Origin: Deinococcus deserti VCD115
GTDB lineage: Bacteria; Deinococcota; Deinococci; Deinococcales; Deinococcaceae
DNA length: 64,000 bases
Assembly (NCBI RefSeq): GCF_000020685.1
Contig: NC_012526.1
Span: 1,032,001 to 1,096,000 of the forward strand
Direction: 5' to 3'
Below the pieces are notes generated by a model. That model searched no databases, was not told the DNA's origin, and worked only from the letters and a program-made list of their open reading frames with translations. Shown here one piece after another: positions 10,793 through 23,664 of the stretch (positions are counted from its first letter, which is position 1; every line of letters begins with the position of its first letter). The position numbers and the translations under genes are program-made.

Positions 10793-10825
10793 GGGCCACC
10801 CTGGTCACCGGGTGGCCCTTCTTCT
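10793..10825 (+). terminator. Rho-independent terminator after the ABC ATPase
   Basis: GGGCCACCC pairs with GGGTGGCCC (9-bp stem, 8-base loop), followed by TTCTTCT. It lies between two convergent genes and probably serves the plus-strand ATPase. Confidence 0.8.
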
Positions 10826-10830
10826 GCCGC

Positions 10831-11724
10831 TCAGGTGATCAGCTCAGCCGGAGTGGACGGCTCGGCCACGCGCGGCGCACTGAGGTGAATCCCGGCGCTG
10901 GCCGCGATGACACACCCCATGGCTGCCCACTGCAGGGTGTTCAGGTGCTCGCCCAGGAACAGCAGGCCGCTCAGGGCGGCCAGGGCCGGCTCCAGGCTCA
11001 TCATCACGCCAAAAACACGGGCGGGAATGGCCTTCAGGGCCACCATTTCCATGGTGTACGGTACGGCGCTGGACATGATGGCCACCCCCAGCCCGACGGC
11101 CAGCAGGGCAGGGGAAAGCAGGTCTGCTCCAGCCTGCACCAGCCCGAACGGCAGGGCGACCAGCGCGGCCACCAGCATGCCGGCCACCACGCCGGTGGTG
11201 CCGGGCACCTGCCGGCCCACCGCACCACCGGCCACGATATACAGCGCCCACAGTGCTCCAGCCAGCAGAGCCAGCGCGACGCCTCCCAGGTGCAGGGGCT
11301 CACCTCCTGACGCGCCGTGCGGCATGATCAGTGCGATTCCCACGCCCGCCAGGGCCACCCATACGAAGTCCAGAGCGCGGCGTGAGAGTGCCAGGGACAA
11401 CACCAGTGGCCCCACGAACTCCAGTGTCACGGCCAACCCCAGCGGCAGGTAAACAAGGGAGGCATAGAAACACAGGTTCATCAGGCCCAGGGCCAGCCCG
11501 TAGGGCACCACGGCCCGCCACTGGGCGGCGGTCAATGCGCGGAGCCTGGGCCGCAACAGGACCACCAGTAGGGCGGCCGCCAGTGCCACCCGCATGGCTG
11601 TGGTGCCGGCTGCGCCCAGCACCGGAAAGAGCGTTTTGGCAAACGCCGCACCGGCCTGAATGCTGATCATGGAGATCAGCAGCGCCGGCACAGGCGGGAT
11701 GGTCACGCGGTTCACAGGCGGCAT
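10831..11724 (-). CDS. rhtA: EamA/DMT family exporter, RhtA-like
   Basis: A 297-residue inner-membrane transporter with about ten hydrophobic helices arranged as two EamA repeats. It resembles E. coli RhtA (threonine/homoserine exporter) along its length: an N-terminal SIQAGAAFAKTLFP, a middle LGLAVTLEFVGPL, and a C-terminal EMVALKAIPARVFG followed by SLEPALAALSGL. Amino-acid export is therefore the likeliest role, although DMT substrates are hard to predict. The ATG has only a weak AGGGG upstream. It faces the ABC ATPase tail to tail and is transcribed alone. Confidence 0.82.
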   Translation of the reverse strand: MPPVNRVTIPPVPALLISMISIQAGAAFAKTLFPVLGAAGTTAMRVALAAALLVVLLRPRLRALTAAQWRAVVPYGLALGLMNLCFYASLVYLPLGLAVTLEFVGPLVLSLALSRRALDFVWVALAGVGIALIMPHGASGGEPLHLGGVALALLAGALWALYIVAGGAVGRQVPGTTGVVAGMLVAALVALPFGLVQAGADLLSPALLAVGLGVAIMSSAVPYTMEMVALKAIPARVFGVMMSLEPALAALSGLLFLGEHLNTLQWAAMGCVIAASAGIHLSAPRVAEPSTPAELIT

Positions 11725-11742
11725 TATGCCCCTGGGATACGT

Positions 11743-11773
11743 AAAACCCCCGGACCTGTGCAGGTCACGGGGG
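11743..11773 (-). terminator. Rho-independent terminator of glgP
   Basis: Read on the minus strand, CCCCCG(T)GACCTG pairs with CAGGTCCGGGGG (12 pairs, one bulge, 2-base loop) and is followed by TTTTAC. It sits about 25 bases beyond the glycogen phosphorylase stop. Confidence 0.85.
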
Positions 11774-11799
11774 CGGGAATGATCAGCCTGGGCCTGTCT

Positions 11800-14316
<2,517 letters not shown>

Positions 14317-14413
14317 ACCCGATGAGCTTAGCGCATTCTCACTACACGCCAATCCAGGTTCGGGTGCCACAATGCGCCATGCATTTCTACCGTTCTCTAT
14401 TTGCCGGTCCTGT

Positions 14414-14881
14414 ATGACAGGCGTTCCGGACACAGAAACGGCTCTGCAGGCTGAAGGGGCCCGGCTGGCCAGGCGGCTGGCTCAGATCCTGCACGCCTCT
14501 TTGGACGAACAGGTCCGCATACAGCTGATCGGCCACAGCCTTGCCAGTAACCTGATCGGAGCCTTTGTTCCGACCGTGGAGCACGTCTCCCGGCGGGCCG
14601 GGCGGCCTCTGCATACCCAATTGGAGGTGGACGCTTTCGGGCAGATCGCGCTGCACGTTGTAGCTGCTGACGGCGCAACGCGCACCAGGCTGGGGGGCGC
14701 CGATCTGCTCGACCGGCTGCTGTTTACATCCGGTCGTCTGCATCCGGTTGTTGCAGAGCACCTGCAACGCGCGCTGGGCGGCAGTGAGCACCAGGCCACG
14801 CGGGCGCTGGTGGACTGTCTGCGGAGCAAGCCAGTGTTGAACGCCATGCAGCGGCAGCTGACTGTCCTGCTGTCCGATTGA
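14414..14881 (+). CDS. Conserved hypothetical protein, 155 residues
   Basis: I do not recognise a family. Codon use is G/C-biased at third positions like its neighbours, and the sequence looks globular and soluble with no signal peptide. The N-terminal half is helical (EGARLARRLAQILHASLDEQ) and the middle may be beta-rich (HTQLEVDAFGQIALHVVAADG). The start at 14414 is the first ATG that does not overlap glgP, but no ribosome-binding site or clear -10 precedes it. An antisense frame of similar length exists but matches nothing I recognise. Its proximity to glgP is divergent and gives no functional hint. Confidence 0.5.
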   Translation: MTGVPDTETALQAEGARLARRLAQILHASLDEQVRIQLIGHSLASNLIGAFVPTVEHVSRRAGRPLHTQLEVDAFGQIALHVVAADGATRTRLGGADLLDRLLFTSGRLHPVVAEHLQRALGGSEHQATRALVDCLRSKPVLNAMQRQLTVLLSD

Positions 14882-15002
14882 CCTGGGGCGGGGGAGATCG
14901 CTCTTCGTTAACGCCGCGCCAGAAGGATAATAAACGCGAGTGGAAGTGATTTCCCACCCGCGCGTCATATTCAATTTACCCGCGATTTTTCAGGGGAAAA
15001 CC

Positions 15003-16223
15003 TTACTGGCTGAGGGCGCCAATAATGCTGAACATGGGGAGGAACATCCCAGCCACGATTGTGCCGATGATGACCCCCAGGAAAACGATCATCAGGGGTT
15101 CGATAGCTGCAGTCATGGCGTCGACGGCTTCGTCGACTTCGCGGTCGTAGAAGTCTCCGACCTTGTCGAGCATCGAATCCAGGGAGCCGGTTTCTTCACC
15201 AATGGAAATCATGCTGACCACCATCGGCGGAAAGACCTTGCTGGCCCCAAGACTTGAACTCATCTGTTCACCAACCATCACTACGTTCTTGGCATTGTCC
15301 AGGGTCTCCTCAACCACTGCATTGTTTGCCGTCCCCTTCGTGATCTCCAGACTCTCGATAATGTTGACCCCACTGCTGAGCAGCAGGCCGAGTGTCCGTG
15401 CAAATGAGCTGATGGCACTTTTCTGGATCAGGTTGCCGAAGACAGGAATCCTGAGTTTGATCTTGTCGATCTGCATTCGGCCCTTGGGGGTTTTGTAAAT
15501 GGCACGGTAGGCATAAACGAGTGCTGTGACGACAAGGGCAATGACCCAGGTAGAACTTTTCAGGAAGTCCGACACGGCCATCAGCATTTTTGTGATGAAT
15601 GGCAGTGGAGCGTTGAGCTGAACCAGAATCATCCCGAACTGCGGCACGATGGTCGTCAGCAGGAAGTAGGTGATGCCCAGTGCAAAAATAAGCACAATTA
15701 CCGGATAGGTCATCGCACTCTTGATCTTGCCGCGCAGGGCCAGATCCTTTTCCTGGAAGCTTGCAATCCGCTCGAGGATGGCGTCAAGCGTGCCACTCGT
15801 TTCACCGGCACGAATCAGGTTGACATACAGGCGATCAAAGATTTTGGGGTACTTGGCGATGGCCTCGCTCAGCGGGATCCCCGACTCGACGTCCCCGCGC
15901 AGGTCCTTGACAACCTTCTGAAAGCCCTTATGCTCGATCTGCTTTTGCAGAATAGCCAGTGACTGCACCAGCGGGACTCCGGCGTTGATCAGCGTGGCAA
16001 GCTGTTTGCTGAAAATAGCCACCGGCTTGAGTCCTGGCGGGCGGTTATTCAGGAAGGGAATGTTGATATCGGCGTTCAGGCCGCTCTTGGGCGGCTTGAT
16101 CTCGAGGATCATGAGGCTCTTGGACCGCAAGATGTCACGGACCTGAGCGGCCGTCTCTGCCTCCATCTGTGATTTCAGCACAGTGCCGGAGCGGTCGCGT
16201 GCGCGGTATTCAAAGACGGGCAT
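15003..16223 (-). CDS. pilC: Type IV pilus / type II secretion inner-membrane platform protein PilC
   Basis: A 406-residue GspF/PilC-family protein that links the cytoplasmic assembly ATPases to the pilus base. It has two GspF domains (about residues 70-195 and 270-395), each with the conserved stretch around FSKQLATLINAGVPL and FARTLGLLLSSGVNI. Hydrophobic segments lie at about 170-190, 220-240 and 375-400. The N-terminal VFEYRARDRSG is typical. In Deinococcus and Thermus, type IV pili also support natural transformation, so this may be part of the competence apparatus. TATACT lies eight bases before the ATG. No other pil genes are adjacent. Confidence 0.95.
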   Translation of the reverse strand: MPVFEYRARDRSGTVLKSQMEAETAAQVRDILRSKSLMILEIKPPKSGLNADINIPFLNNRPPGLKPVAIFSKQLATLINAGVPLVQSLAILQKQIEHKGFQKVVKDLRGDVESGIPLSEAIAKYPKIFDRLYVNLIRAGETSGTLDAILERIASFQEKDLALRGKIKSAMTYPVIVLIFALGITYFLLTTIVPQFGMILVQLNAPLPFITKMLMAVSDFLKSSTWVIALVVTALVYAYRAIYKTPKGRMQIDKIKLRIPVFGNLIQKSAISSFARTLGLLLSSGVNIIESLEITKGTANNAVVEETLDNAKNVVMVGEQMSSSLGASKVFPPMVVSMISIGEETGSLDSMLDKVGDFYDREVDEAVDAMTAAIEPLMIVFLGVIIGTIVAGMFLPMFSIIGALSQ

Positions 16224-16290
16224 ACAGGATGAGTATAGTCATAAGGACTTGCAGTCTCCTGACTGCCCGCCGCCCGGAACCTCATGAACC

Positions 16291-16935
16291 ATGACCTTTG
16301 ATGTAATTTCTATGGTACCCAACACTCCACCAGATTGGCTTACTGCCGTTCATAACGCTGCCGCTGCCCTGCTGCGGGGAGCTGTCGTTGCCTATCCCTC
16401 GGAGACCGTGTGGGGCCTGGCCGCGCATCCCCAGCACCCGCAGGCTGTCGAGCGGCTGTACGCCCTGAAGGGACGCGCCGCAGACAAACCGGTGCAGGTG
16501 TCCTGCGCGGGGGTGGACGAGGCGCTTCATTACGCTGTCCCGAGCCCTGCGTTGAGTGCCCTGGCTCCGTTATGGCCCGGACCCCTGACGCTGGTTACGG
16601 CGGCACGGCCTGAGTGTCCAGCCTATCTCGCCCCCCATGGCCAAGTGGGACTGCGGGTGCCTGACCATCCGGTTGCCCTGGCACTGCTGCAGCTGAGTGG
16701 AGGCGCCCTGGCCACCACAAGCTGTAACCGCAGTGGTCTCCCTGCAGCCCGCACCTGGGAGGAAGCTGTCACGAGCGGCCTGGGCGACCTGGTTCTGCCG
16801 GACGGCGGTCATCCCGCGGCCGGCATAGCAAGCACAGTGGTTCTTCTGCCCGCTGGTGAAGTGGTCCGTGAGGGCGCCGTATCTGCCGTCACTCTCCGGC
16901 AGCTTTTGGTTCTGCACGAAGAGCGGGAACAGTGA
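16291..16935 (+). CDS. tsaC: L-threonylcarbamoyladenylate synthase, Sua5/YrdC/TsaC family
   Basis: Makes threonylcarbamoyl-AMP from Thr, bicarbonate and ATP, the first step of tRNA t6A37 modification. The 214 residues cover only the YrdC domain, as in TsaC, without the Sua5 C-terminal domain. Landmarks are AYPSETVWGLA (about 32-42), ALKGRAADKPVQV with the conserved Lys/Arg, a WPGPLTLV motif, GLRVPDHP and ATTSCNRSG. An alternative start at 16312 would drop seven residues. The stop overlaps the scpB GTG start (GTGA), so the two form an operon. Confidence 0.92.
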   Translation: MTFDVISMVPNTPPDWLTAVHNAAAALLRGAVVAYPSETVWGLAAHPQHPQAVERLYALKGRAADKPVQVSCAGVDEALHYAVPSPALSALAPLWPGPLTLVTAARPECPAYLAPHGQVGLRVPDHPVALALLQLSGGALATTSCNRSGLPAARTWEEAVTSGLGDLVLPDGGHPAAGIASTVVLLPAGEVVREGAVSAVTLRQLLVLHEEREQ

Positions 16936-17477
16936 GCGACACTGCACCTCGCCTTTCCCTCCAGGCGTTGATTGGAGCAGCGCTGCTGGCAGCGGGGCGA
17001 CCCGTCGCAGTTCGGGAGCTGGCCACCGTCCTTCAGCTTGAAGAGGAAGCCATGCTGCGCGAGTTGGAGTCCTTTTCAGACGTGCTGTCGGCAGCGGATC
17101 TGGGTTTCCGTGTCGAGGTGGTAGCGGGCGGATACCGACTGGTCGTGCCGGGAGAAGTTGCAGCTCAGCTGTCGCCCCTGCTGGCCCCGCCGCCGCTGCC
17201 AGCCCTGAGCAGCGCTGCACTGGAAGTGCTGGCCGTCATCGCCTACCGTCAGCCGGTGACCCGCGCTGAAATTGAGGCCATGCGCGGCGGGAGCGCCAGC
17301 ACCGTGGTCACCCTTCAGGAGCGTGAGCTGGTCAAGGTGGTGGGACGCAGTGACGCGGTGGGACAGCCGCTGCTGTACGGCACCACGGAACGGTTCTTAA
17401 TGGAGTTTGGTCTGGCCGGCCTGGGTGACCTCCCGCCCCTGGACGGCGCGGATTTCTCGCATCTGTTGCGCGGCTGA
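16932..17477 (+). CDS. scpB: Segregation and condensation protein ScpB
   Basis: Kleisin-associated winged-helix subunit of the SMC-ScpAB condensin; acts on the nucleoid in chromosome compaction and segregation. The 181-residue length fits the family. Two winged-helix domains are visible: LQALIGAALLAAGRPVAVRELA (split) at the N-terminus, and the highly conserved LEVLAVIAYRQPVTRAEIE followed by MRGGSAS at about 96-122. The C-terminal YGTTERFLMEFGLAGLGDLP is diagnostic. It overlaps tsaC by four bases. scpA is not adjacent, but smc lies about 18 kb away in the same window. Confidence 0.95.
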   Translation: MSDTAPRLSLQALIGAALLAAGRPVAVRELATVLQLEEEAMLRELESFSDVLSAADLGFRVEVVAGGYRLVVPGEVAAQLSPLLAPPPLPALSSAALEVLAVIAYRQPVTRAEIEAMRGGSASTVVTLQERELVKVVGRSDAVGQPLLYGTTERFLMEFGLAGLGDLPPLDGADFSHLLRG

Positions 17478-17566
17478 TCAGGAGCCGGGCGGGTTACAGG
17501 CAGGGCGCTTGTGAGTAGAGAATGGGTCACGATAAAGCACCTACGGCCACGAAGGAGAACCGGACC

Positions 17567-18334
17567 ATGGTCAATACCACCATCAGCCTCGAGGCATTCG
17601 ATGTGCTGGAGCTGTTATATCTGCTCGCGGGACAGCGGCGCACCGGGGCGTTGCAGGTGGTCCATAACGATGGTCGGTTCACCATGTGGATGGAAGACGG
17701 GCGCGTTCAGGCCCTGCGGTTCGGGCCCCTGAGCGGCAGTGTGGCCCTGAGGCAGCTCCTGCTTGATCCCCATGGACATTCCAGTTTTCTGCCTGGCGCC
17801 CGGCTGCCCACGCCGCTTGAACTGAACGCCACGCTGGATGAGGTGGTCATTGAGGCCCTGCTGCATGACATTCCGGTTTCAGAACTGCCGTTCAGCGGGC
17901 CTGGCCGGATCACTGAACCGCCAAGGGTAAACGTTCTGAAGTGGTCGGATGAGGAACAGCACATTCTGAGGCAGATTGACGCGCAGCACCCGGTCGGTGA
18001 ACTGGCTGTCAGCCCGGCTGCCGTACGCCTGATTCTGACCCTGATCCGGATGGGGCTGCTGGTACCAACGCGTTCGCGGCTGGCGCGGCTCACCGTGGTC
18101 ATGACCCGTCAGGTTCAGGGCATGGTGCTGGTCGACGAGGTGATCTGCCGGCGCTGGCACGAAGCGCTTCAACGGCCTCCAGCGCGCGTGGCCGTCAAGA
18201 CCGGGTGTGGCATGGTTCATACGCTGGCCGTGTGCTCCGCGCCGGACCTTGGCCGCCAACTTCTGATTCCCCCTGAGCTGTTACTTCAGACCGGCATTCA
18301 GGGTGGAGACAGCGTGCTGGTGCAGCCAGTCTGA
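17567..18334 (+). CDS. DUF4388 (PATAN-like) domain protein
   Basis: A 255-residue cytoplasmic protein. The N-terminal 100 residues match the DUF4388 pattern: FDVLELLYLLAGQRRTGALQVVH, then a second strand block with MWMEDGRVQALRFG. This domain often occurs in two-component or gliding/pilus regulatory proteins in Deinococcus, cyanobacteria and myxobacteria. The remainder has no motif I recognise. The start at 17567 is supported by GAAGGAGA upstream; the ATG at 17522 lacks a site. It stands between scpB and gatA with short gaps and the same orientation. Confidence 0.75.
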   Translation: MVNTTISLEAFDVLELLYLLAGQRRTGALQVVHNDGRFTMWMEDGRVQALRFGPLSGSVALRQLLLDPHGHSSFLPGARLPTPLELNATLDEVVIEALLHDIPVSELPFSGPGRITEPPRVNVLKWSDEEQHILRQIDAQHPVGELAVSPAAVRLILTLIRMGLLVPTRSRLARLTVVMTRQVQGMVLVDEVICRRWHEALQRPPARVAVKTGCGMVHTLAVCSAPDLGRQLLIPPELLLQTGIQGGDSVLVQPV

Positions 18335-18421
18335 AGACACGGGTGTTGCGCGGTGCTGGTGCGCCCCGGTCTACCCGGCAGCAGATCCATGCACAGGTGC
18401 CCCGTTAGACTGGACGGCGGT

Positions 18422-19885
<1,464 letters not shown>

Positions 19886-20818
19886 TCAGGCCCAGGCGCG
19901 CACGACCTTCAGCTGCTCTCCGTCTCCGTCCACGACTGCCACCAGCTGACCTTCCAGGGTCACGACGTGCCGCCCCTGCGCCGTGTGCCGGGGGCGTTTT
20001 CCCTGCCGAAGTTCCAGGGCCAGCCGTTCGCTGGCCTGGATCCGGGGAAAGTCCAGCGCTTCCAGATCGGGAATGCCCGGCGCTTCGGCCAGGTCCTCAA
20101 GTGACACCGCGCCGCTCAGGTCGTACCGGCCGACCCGGGTGCGGACCAGTCCGGCCAGGTGGGCGGGGACGCCCAGGGCAGCGCCCAGATCACGGGCCAG
20201 CGAGCGCAGATAGGTGCCACTGCCGACGCTGGCCCGCAGCAGGAGCGTGGGGAACTCACCCAGCGGCTCTGGCAGAGAAAAGGCCTGGCCCTGTGGATCT
20301 GGCGACCAGCCTTCAGGAGTTGCGGAAAACATGCGCGGTGCTGCCTGCACACTGGGGTAAACCCTAAGCAGGTCCAGCGAATGAATCACGATGTTCCGTG
20401 CAGGCAACTCGAGTGTGCCCCCAGCACGCGCCACAGCGTAGGCGCGCTGCCCGCCCAGCTGAATGGCGCTGTACTGGGGAGGAATCTGCTGCTGCGGGCC
20501 GCAGAACGTGGTCAGCATCCCTCGGATGTGGTCCTCATCGAGTGGGGGAACCGGCGCTGTAGCGTCCACCGGACCCTCAGCGTCCAGAGTCGGTGTGCCG
20601 GCACCCAGGCTGACCCACGCAAGGTAGTCCTTGCTGTCGTGCTCCATGAACTGCACAACCTTGGTGCTGTCATCCACACACAGCACCAGAACGCCGGTCG
20701 CCAGGGGGTCCAGAGTGCCGGTGTGTCCTACCCGCCGGGTTCCGCGCGCGCGGCGTGCGCGGTTCACCACGTCGTGCGACGTGAGGTTCAGCGGCTTGTC
20801 CACAGCAAGTACAGGCAT
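19886..20818 (-). CDS. truB: tRNA pseudouridine(55) synthase TruB
   Basis: Converts U55 in the T loop of most tRNAs to pseudouridine. The 310-residue protein begins with the canonical VDKPLNLTSHDVV motif, and the catalytic Asp lies in HTGTLDPLATGVL (about residues 33-45). Later motifs include ELPARNIVIHSL and the RSLARDLG helix. The C-terminal about 60 residues form a short PUA-like extension. The ATG follows TACGCT by six bases, so it is leaderless. It is convergent with gatA. Confidence 0.96.
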   Translation of the reverse strand: MPVLAVDKPLNLTSHDVVNRARRARGTRRVGHTGTLDPLATGVLVLCVDDSTKVVQFMEHDSKDYLAWVSLGAGTPTLDAEGPVDATAPVPPLDEDHIRGMLTTFCGPQQQIPPQYSAIQLGGQRAYAVARAGGTLELPARNIVIHSLDLLRVYPSVQAAPRMFSATPEGWSPDPQGQAFSLPEPLGEFPTLLLRASVGSGTYLRSLARDLGAALGVPAHLAGLVRTRVGRYDLSGAVSLEDLAEAPGIPDLEALDFPRIQASERLALELRQGKRPRHTAQGRHVVTLEGQLVAVVDGDGEQLKVVRAWA

Positions 20819-20883
20819 GGACGGAGCGTAGCATTGGCGGAGTCACAGCCCGGAACGGGAGCAGGCGTCATACACTGGCGGGC

Positions 20884-21255
20884 GTGTTACGTGCCGCCTT
20901 CTGGTTCACCGCCCTGATTTTTGTGCCGTTGGGGTTGTTTCTCTACTTTCTGCCACCGACAGTGGCGTCTCTGGTCGGGGTCTCCCCGCTCTGGCTGGCA
21001 CGCGCCTCCGGCGGTCTGGTGTTTGTGTGGGGTGCCTTTCTGCTGGCGGCCAGCGCGGCACCTGACGGCCTCAAGGTCGGCGCCCTGGTGGCTGGAAATC
21101 TGCTGAGCGTGGCCACCCTGCTTCCGGCGGTCATCCGCCAGGGCGAGCAGATGCCGCCATCAGTCCGAACGGCCCTGCTGGCCCTGTGCGCGCTGCTGAC
21201 TCTGCTGGCGGTTGTCACACTGCTTTCCCTGCCTTCACGCCGGAGCCGTCTGTGA
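20884..21255 (+). CDS. Small integral membrane protein of unknown function
   Basis: A 123-residue protein with about four hydrophobic helices (roughly 5-27, 38-58, 62-80 and 92-115) and a basic tail RRSRL; no family is recognised. The GTG start lies seven bases after TACACT, making it a leaderless transcript and the first gene of a pair. Its stop overlaps the GTG of the downstream pseudouridine synthase (GTGA), so the two are co-translated. A direct functional link is not evident. Confidence 0.7.
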   Translation: MLRAAFWFTALIFVPLGLFLYFLPPTVASLVGVSPLWLARASGGLVFVWGAFLLAASAAPDGLKVGALVAGNLLSVATLLPAVIRQGEQMPPSVRTALLALCALLTLLAVVTLLSLPSRRSRL

Positions 21256-22013
21256 GCGGCGAGCGTCTTCAGAAGCGTCTGGCGCGCGCCGGAATTGCCT
21301 CTCGCCGTGCGGCCGAAGAGATGATCACTGCTGGCCGGGTCACGGTCAACGGCGTGGTCGCCCACCTGGGACAGACCGTTACGGACGCTGATGACGTGCG
21401 GGTCGACGGCAGCCTGGTGGACTCCACAGCGGTGCCGGCTGTGACCTACGCGCTATACAAACCGCGTGGATATGTCACCACCGCGCGCGACGAGTATGGA
21501 CGCCGCAACGTGCTTGACGCCATGCCCGAGATTCCTGGCCTGCATCCAGTAGGCCGGCTGGACAGGGATTCCGAGGGCCTGCTGCTGCTGACCACCGACG
21601 GCCAGCTGACCCTGACCATGACGCACCCTCGTTACGGCCATGAAAAGGCTTACCGGGCCTGGACCGAGGGACCTCATGACCCGACCCAGGGGGAGCTTGA
21701 TACCCTGGTCAGCGGCGTGGAACTCGAAGATGGCCCTGCCAGGGCAGTGAGTGCCAGCCCGGCGTATGGTGGCGCCTTCGTGGTGCTGGGCGAGGGCCGC
21801 AACCGTCAGGTGCGCCGGATGCTGGAGGCCGTCGGGCATCCGGTCAGCCGGTTGCTGCGTTACCGCGTCGGTGGCCTGTGGCTGGGAGATATGGAAGTGG
21901 GCGAGTACCGCGAACTGACCCGCAAGGACCTGGATGAGCTGGTCAACCCGGCAAGCATCCCGCGCGCCAGCTGGCAGCGCTCCTGGGAGCACGCGCAGCA
22001 ACGCTGGGGATAG
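21252..22013 (+). CDS. RsuA/RluB-family rRNA pseudouridine synthase
   Basis: A 253-residue enzyme that isomerises a specific uridine in rRNA. An N-terminal S4 RNA-binding domain (RLQKRLARAGIASRRAAEEMI) is followed by the catalytic domain with the nucleophile Asp in PVGRLDRDSEGLLLLT (about residues 96-111) and the GRNRQVRRMLEAVGHPV motif. Members include RluB (23S U2605), RluE, RluF and RsuA (16S U516); this one looks RluB/RsuA-like but the target is not certain. The start is set at the GTG at 21252, which overlaps the upstream stop; the longer frame has no family match. Confidence 0.92.
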   Translation: MSGERLQKRLARAGIASRRAAEEMITAGRVTVNGVVAHLGQTVTDADDVRVDGSLVDSTAVPAVTYALYKPRGYVTTARDEYGRRNVLDAMPEIPGLHPVGRLDRDSEGLLLLTTDGQLTLTMTHPRYGHEKAYRAWTEGPHDPTQGELDTLVSGVELEDGPARAVSASPAYGGAFVVLGEGRNRQVRRMLEAVGHPVSRLLRYRVGGLWLGDMEVGEYRELTRKDLDELVNPASIPRASWQRSWEHAQQRWG

Positions 22014-22027
22014 GTCCGCGCCAGGTC

Positions 22028-22036
22028 TGGTATACT
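22028..22036 (+). promoter_or_regulatory. Extended -10 promoter of rnpB
   Basis: TGGTATACT is an extended -10 element (TG-n-TATACT) placed seven to nine bases before the predicted 5' end of RNase P RNA. There is no good -35 hexamer at 17 bases, which is normal for extended -10 promoters. Confidence 0.7.
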
Positions 22037-22042
22037 GTTTCT

Positions 22043-22470
<428 letters not shown>

Positions 22471-22480
22471 TCCGAAAAGT

Positions 22481-22500
22481 ACCCCGGCCATGGCCGGGGT
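22481..22500. terminator. 20-base perfect palindrome, probable bidirectional terminator
   Basis: ACCCCGGCCATGGCCGGGGT is perfectly self-complementary and sits between rnpB and the convergent DUF423 gene. AACTTCTTT follows on the plus strand and ACTTTT on the minus strand, so it could stop both transcripts. Confidence 0.75.
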
Positions 22501-22537
22501 AACTTCTTTGTCACACGCTGTCGAACGTGAGCAACTT

Positions 22538-22888
22538 TTAGCGGCGAAGGTCCAGGGCGCACATCACGAGTCCCGCAATCAACAGGAGGCCCCCCAGTGG
22601 GGTGACGGCGCCCAGCCACCGCATCCCGGTCAGCGCCAGGATGTACAGGGAGCCGCTGAAGATCAGCAGGCCTATAAGCAGCAGCACCAGCCCCCGGGTG
22701 TGCTGGACATGTGGTGCCAGCGCAATCACAGCCAGGGCTGAGTACATGTGGTACCGCACGCCGATTTCAAATGTAGCCAGCATCTGTGGGTCCAGCCGCG
22801 ATTTCAGGCCATGGGCCCCGAATGCACCCAGCGCTATACCCAGGGCGGCCATAAGGACGCCGGCTTGCAGAAGTGTCAGAGGAAGCAT
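22538..22888 (-). CDS. DUF423 family small membrane protein
   Basis: A 116-residue inner-membrane protein with four hydrophobic helices. The DUF423 landmarks are GIALGAFGAHGLK, RYHMYSALAVIAL, LLIFSGSLYILALTG and VTPLGGLLLIAG. The function is unknown across the family. I choose the ATG at 22888 because TACCCT precedes it by seven bases, a leaderless arrangement; the frame continuing to 22942 starts inside its promoter. It is convergent with rnpB, and the promoter region upstream is shared divergently with the mraZ cluster. Confidence 0.85.
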   Translation of the reverse strand: MLPLTLLQAGVLMAALGIALGAFGAHGLKSRLDPQMLATFEIGVRYHMYSALAVIALAPHVQHTRGLVLLLIGLLIFSGSLYILALTGMRWLGAVTPLGGLLLIAGLVMCALDLRR

Positions 22889-23091
22889 CAGGGGCAGGGT
22901 AGGGGAGACTCGGGTGGGGAATTGTCCCACGCGTCTGCCCATCCTCTGGCCCGCTGTACGGAAATGGTAATTTGATGTCAGGGGCGGCGTTTCTGCGTGC
23001 TTCTGTCCCGAATTCCTGTCCGGTTGCCCAGCAGCAGAACCACCCCTGAGTGGGAAAGGCAGGAGATGACCGGAGAATTTGGGGGAAAAAG

Positions 23092-23130
23092 TGGGAGCCA
23101 GTGGTAAATGGTGGTAAGGCTTGTTACACT
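23092..23130 (+). promoter_or_regulatory. mraZ promoter with three MraZ-box repeats
   Basis: TGGGA, TGGTA and TGGTA begin at 23092, 23102 and 23112, exactly 10 bp apart, matching the TGGGN-N5 repeat layout known to be bound by MraZ. TACACT (23125-23130) is a good -10; the hexamer 17 bases upstream (TGGTAA, 23102-23107) falls inside the repeats, so bound MraZ should block RNA polymerase. This implies negative autoregulation of the division cluster. Confidence 0.75.
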
Positions 23131-23230
23131 CCTTTTGGCAGCCTGAAGTCTTTGCTCATGCATGTTTCAGGTTGCTTTGCCCTGACGGCCCCTGCTCTGC
23201 TCTGGTGGGACCGCGTGGGAAAGGAGCCCA

Positions 23231-23659
23231 GTGCCGTTCGGAGAGTACCCGTACACCATCGACGACAAAGGACGCGTGGTCATGCCACCGCCCTTCAGAG
23301 AATTCGTCGAGGACGGAATGATTCTCACGCGCGGAATGGAGGGCTGTTTGTACGTATTTCCGCTGGCCAGCTGGCGACGCGTTGAAGAACAACTCGAAGG
23401 TCTTCCTCTCACGGACGCCGAATCTCGGGCGTTCGTGCGCTTTTTTTACTCCGGGGCCAACAAGGCCCGGCTGGACAACCAGAGCCGGGTCTCAGTACCG
23501 CAGACTCTCCGAACCTTCGCAGGCCTGGACGGTGACGTGATCGTGGCGGGGGCTCCCGGTCGCCTTGAACTGTGGAACCCGGGGCGCTGGGAAGAAGCCA
23601 TCAACGCAGTGCAGCACACGCCTCCCAAACCTGACCTTCTCGCCAACTTTGTGGCGTAA
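23231..23659 (+). CDS. mraZ: Division/cell-wall cluster transcriptional regulator MraZ
   Basis: A 142-residue AbrB-like DNA-binding protein that forms rings and represses the dcw promoter. Both MraZ motifs are present: GEYPYTIDDKGRVVMP near the N-terminus and NQSRVSVPQTLR (about residues 80-91). The GTG start is preceded by AAGGAG four bases upstream, and the protein begins MPFGEYP as in homologues. The leader from the -10 to the start is about 100 bases. rsmH follows after five bases. Confidence 0.95.
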   Translation: MPFGEYPYTIDDKGRVVMPPPFREFVEDGMILTRGMEGCLYVFPLASWRRVEEQLEGLPLTDAESRAFVRFFYSGANKARLDNQSRVSVPQTLRTFAGLDGDVIVAGAPGRLELWNPGRWEEAINAVQHTPPKPDLLANFVA

Positions 23660-23664
23660 TAACT

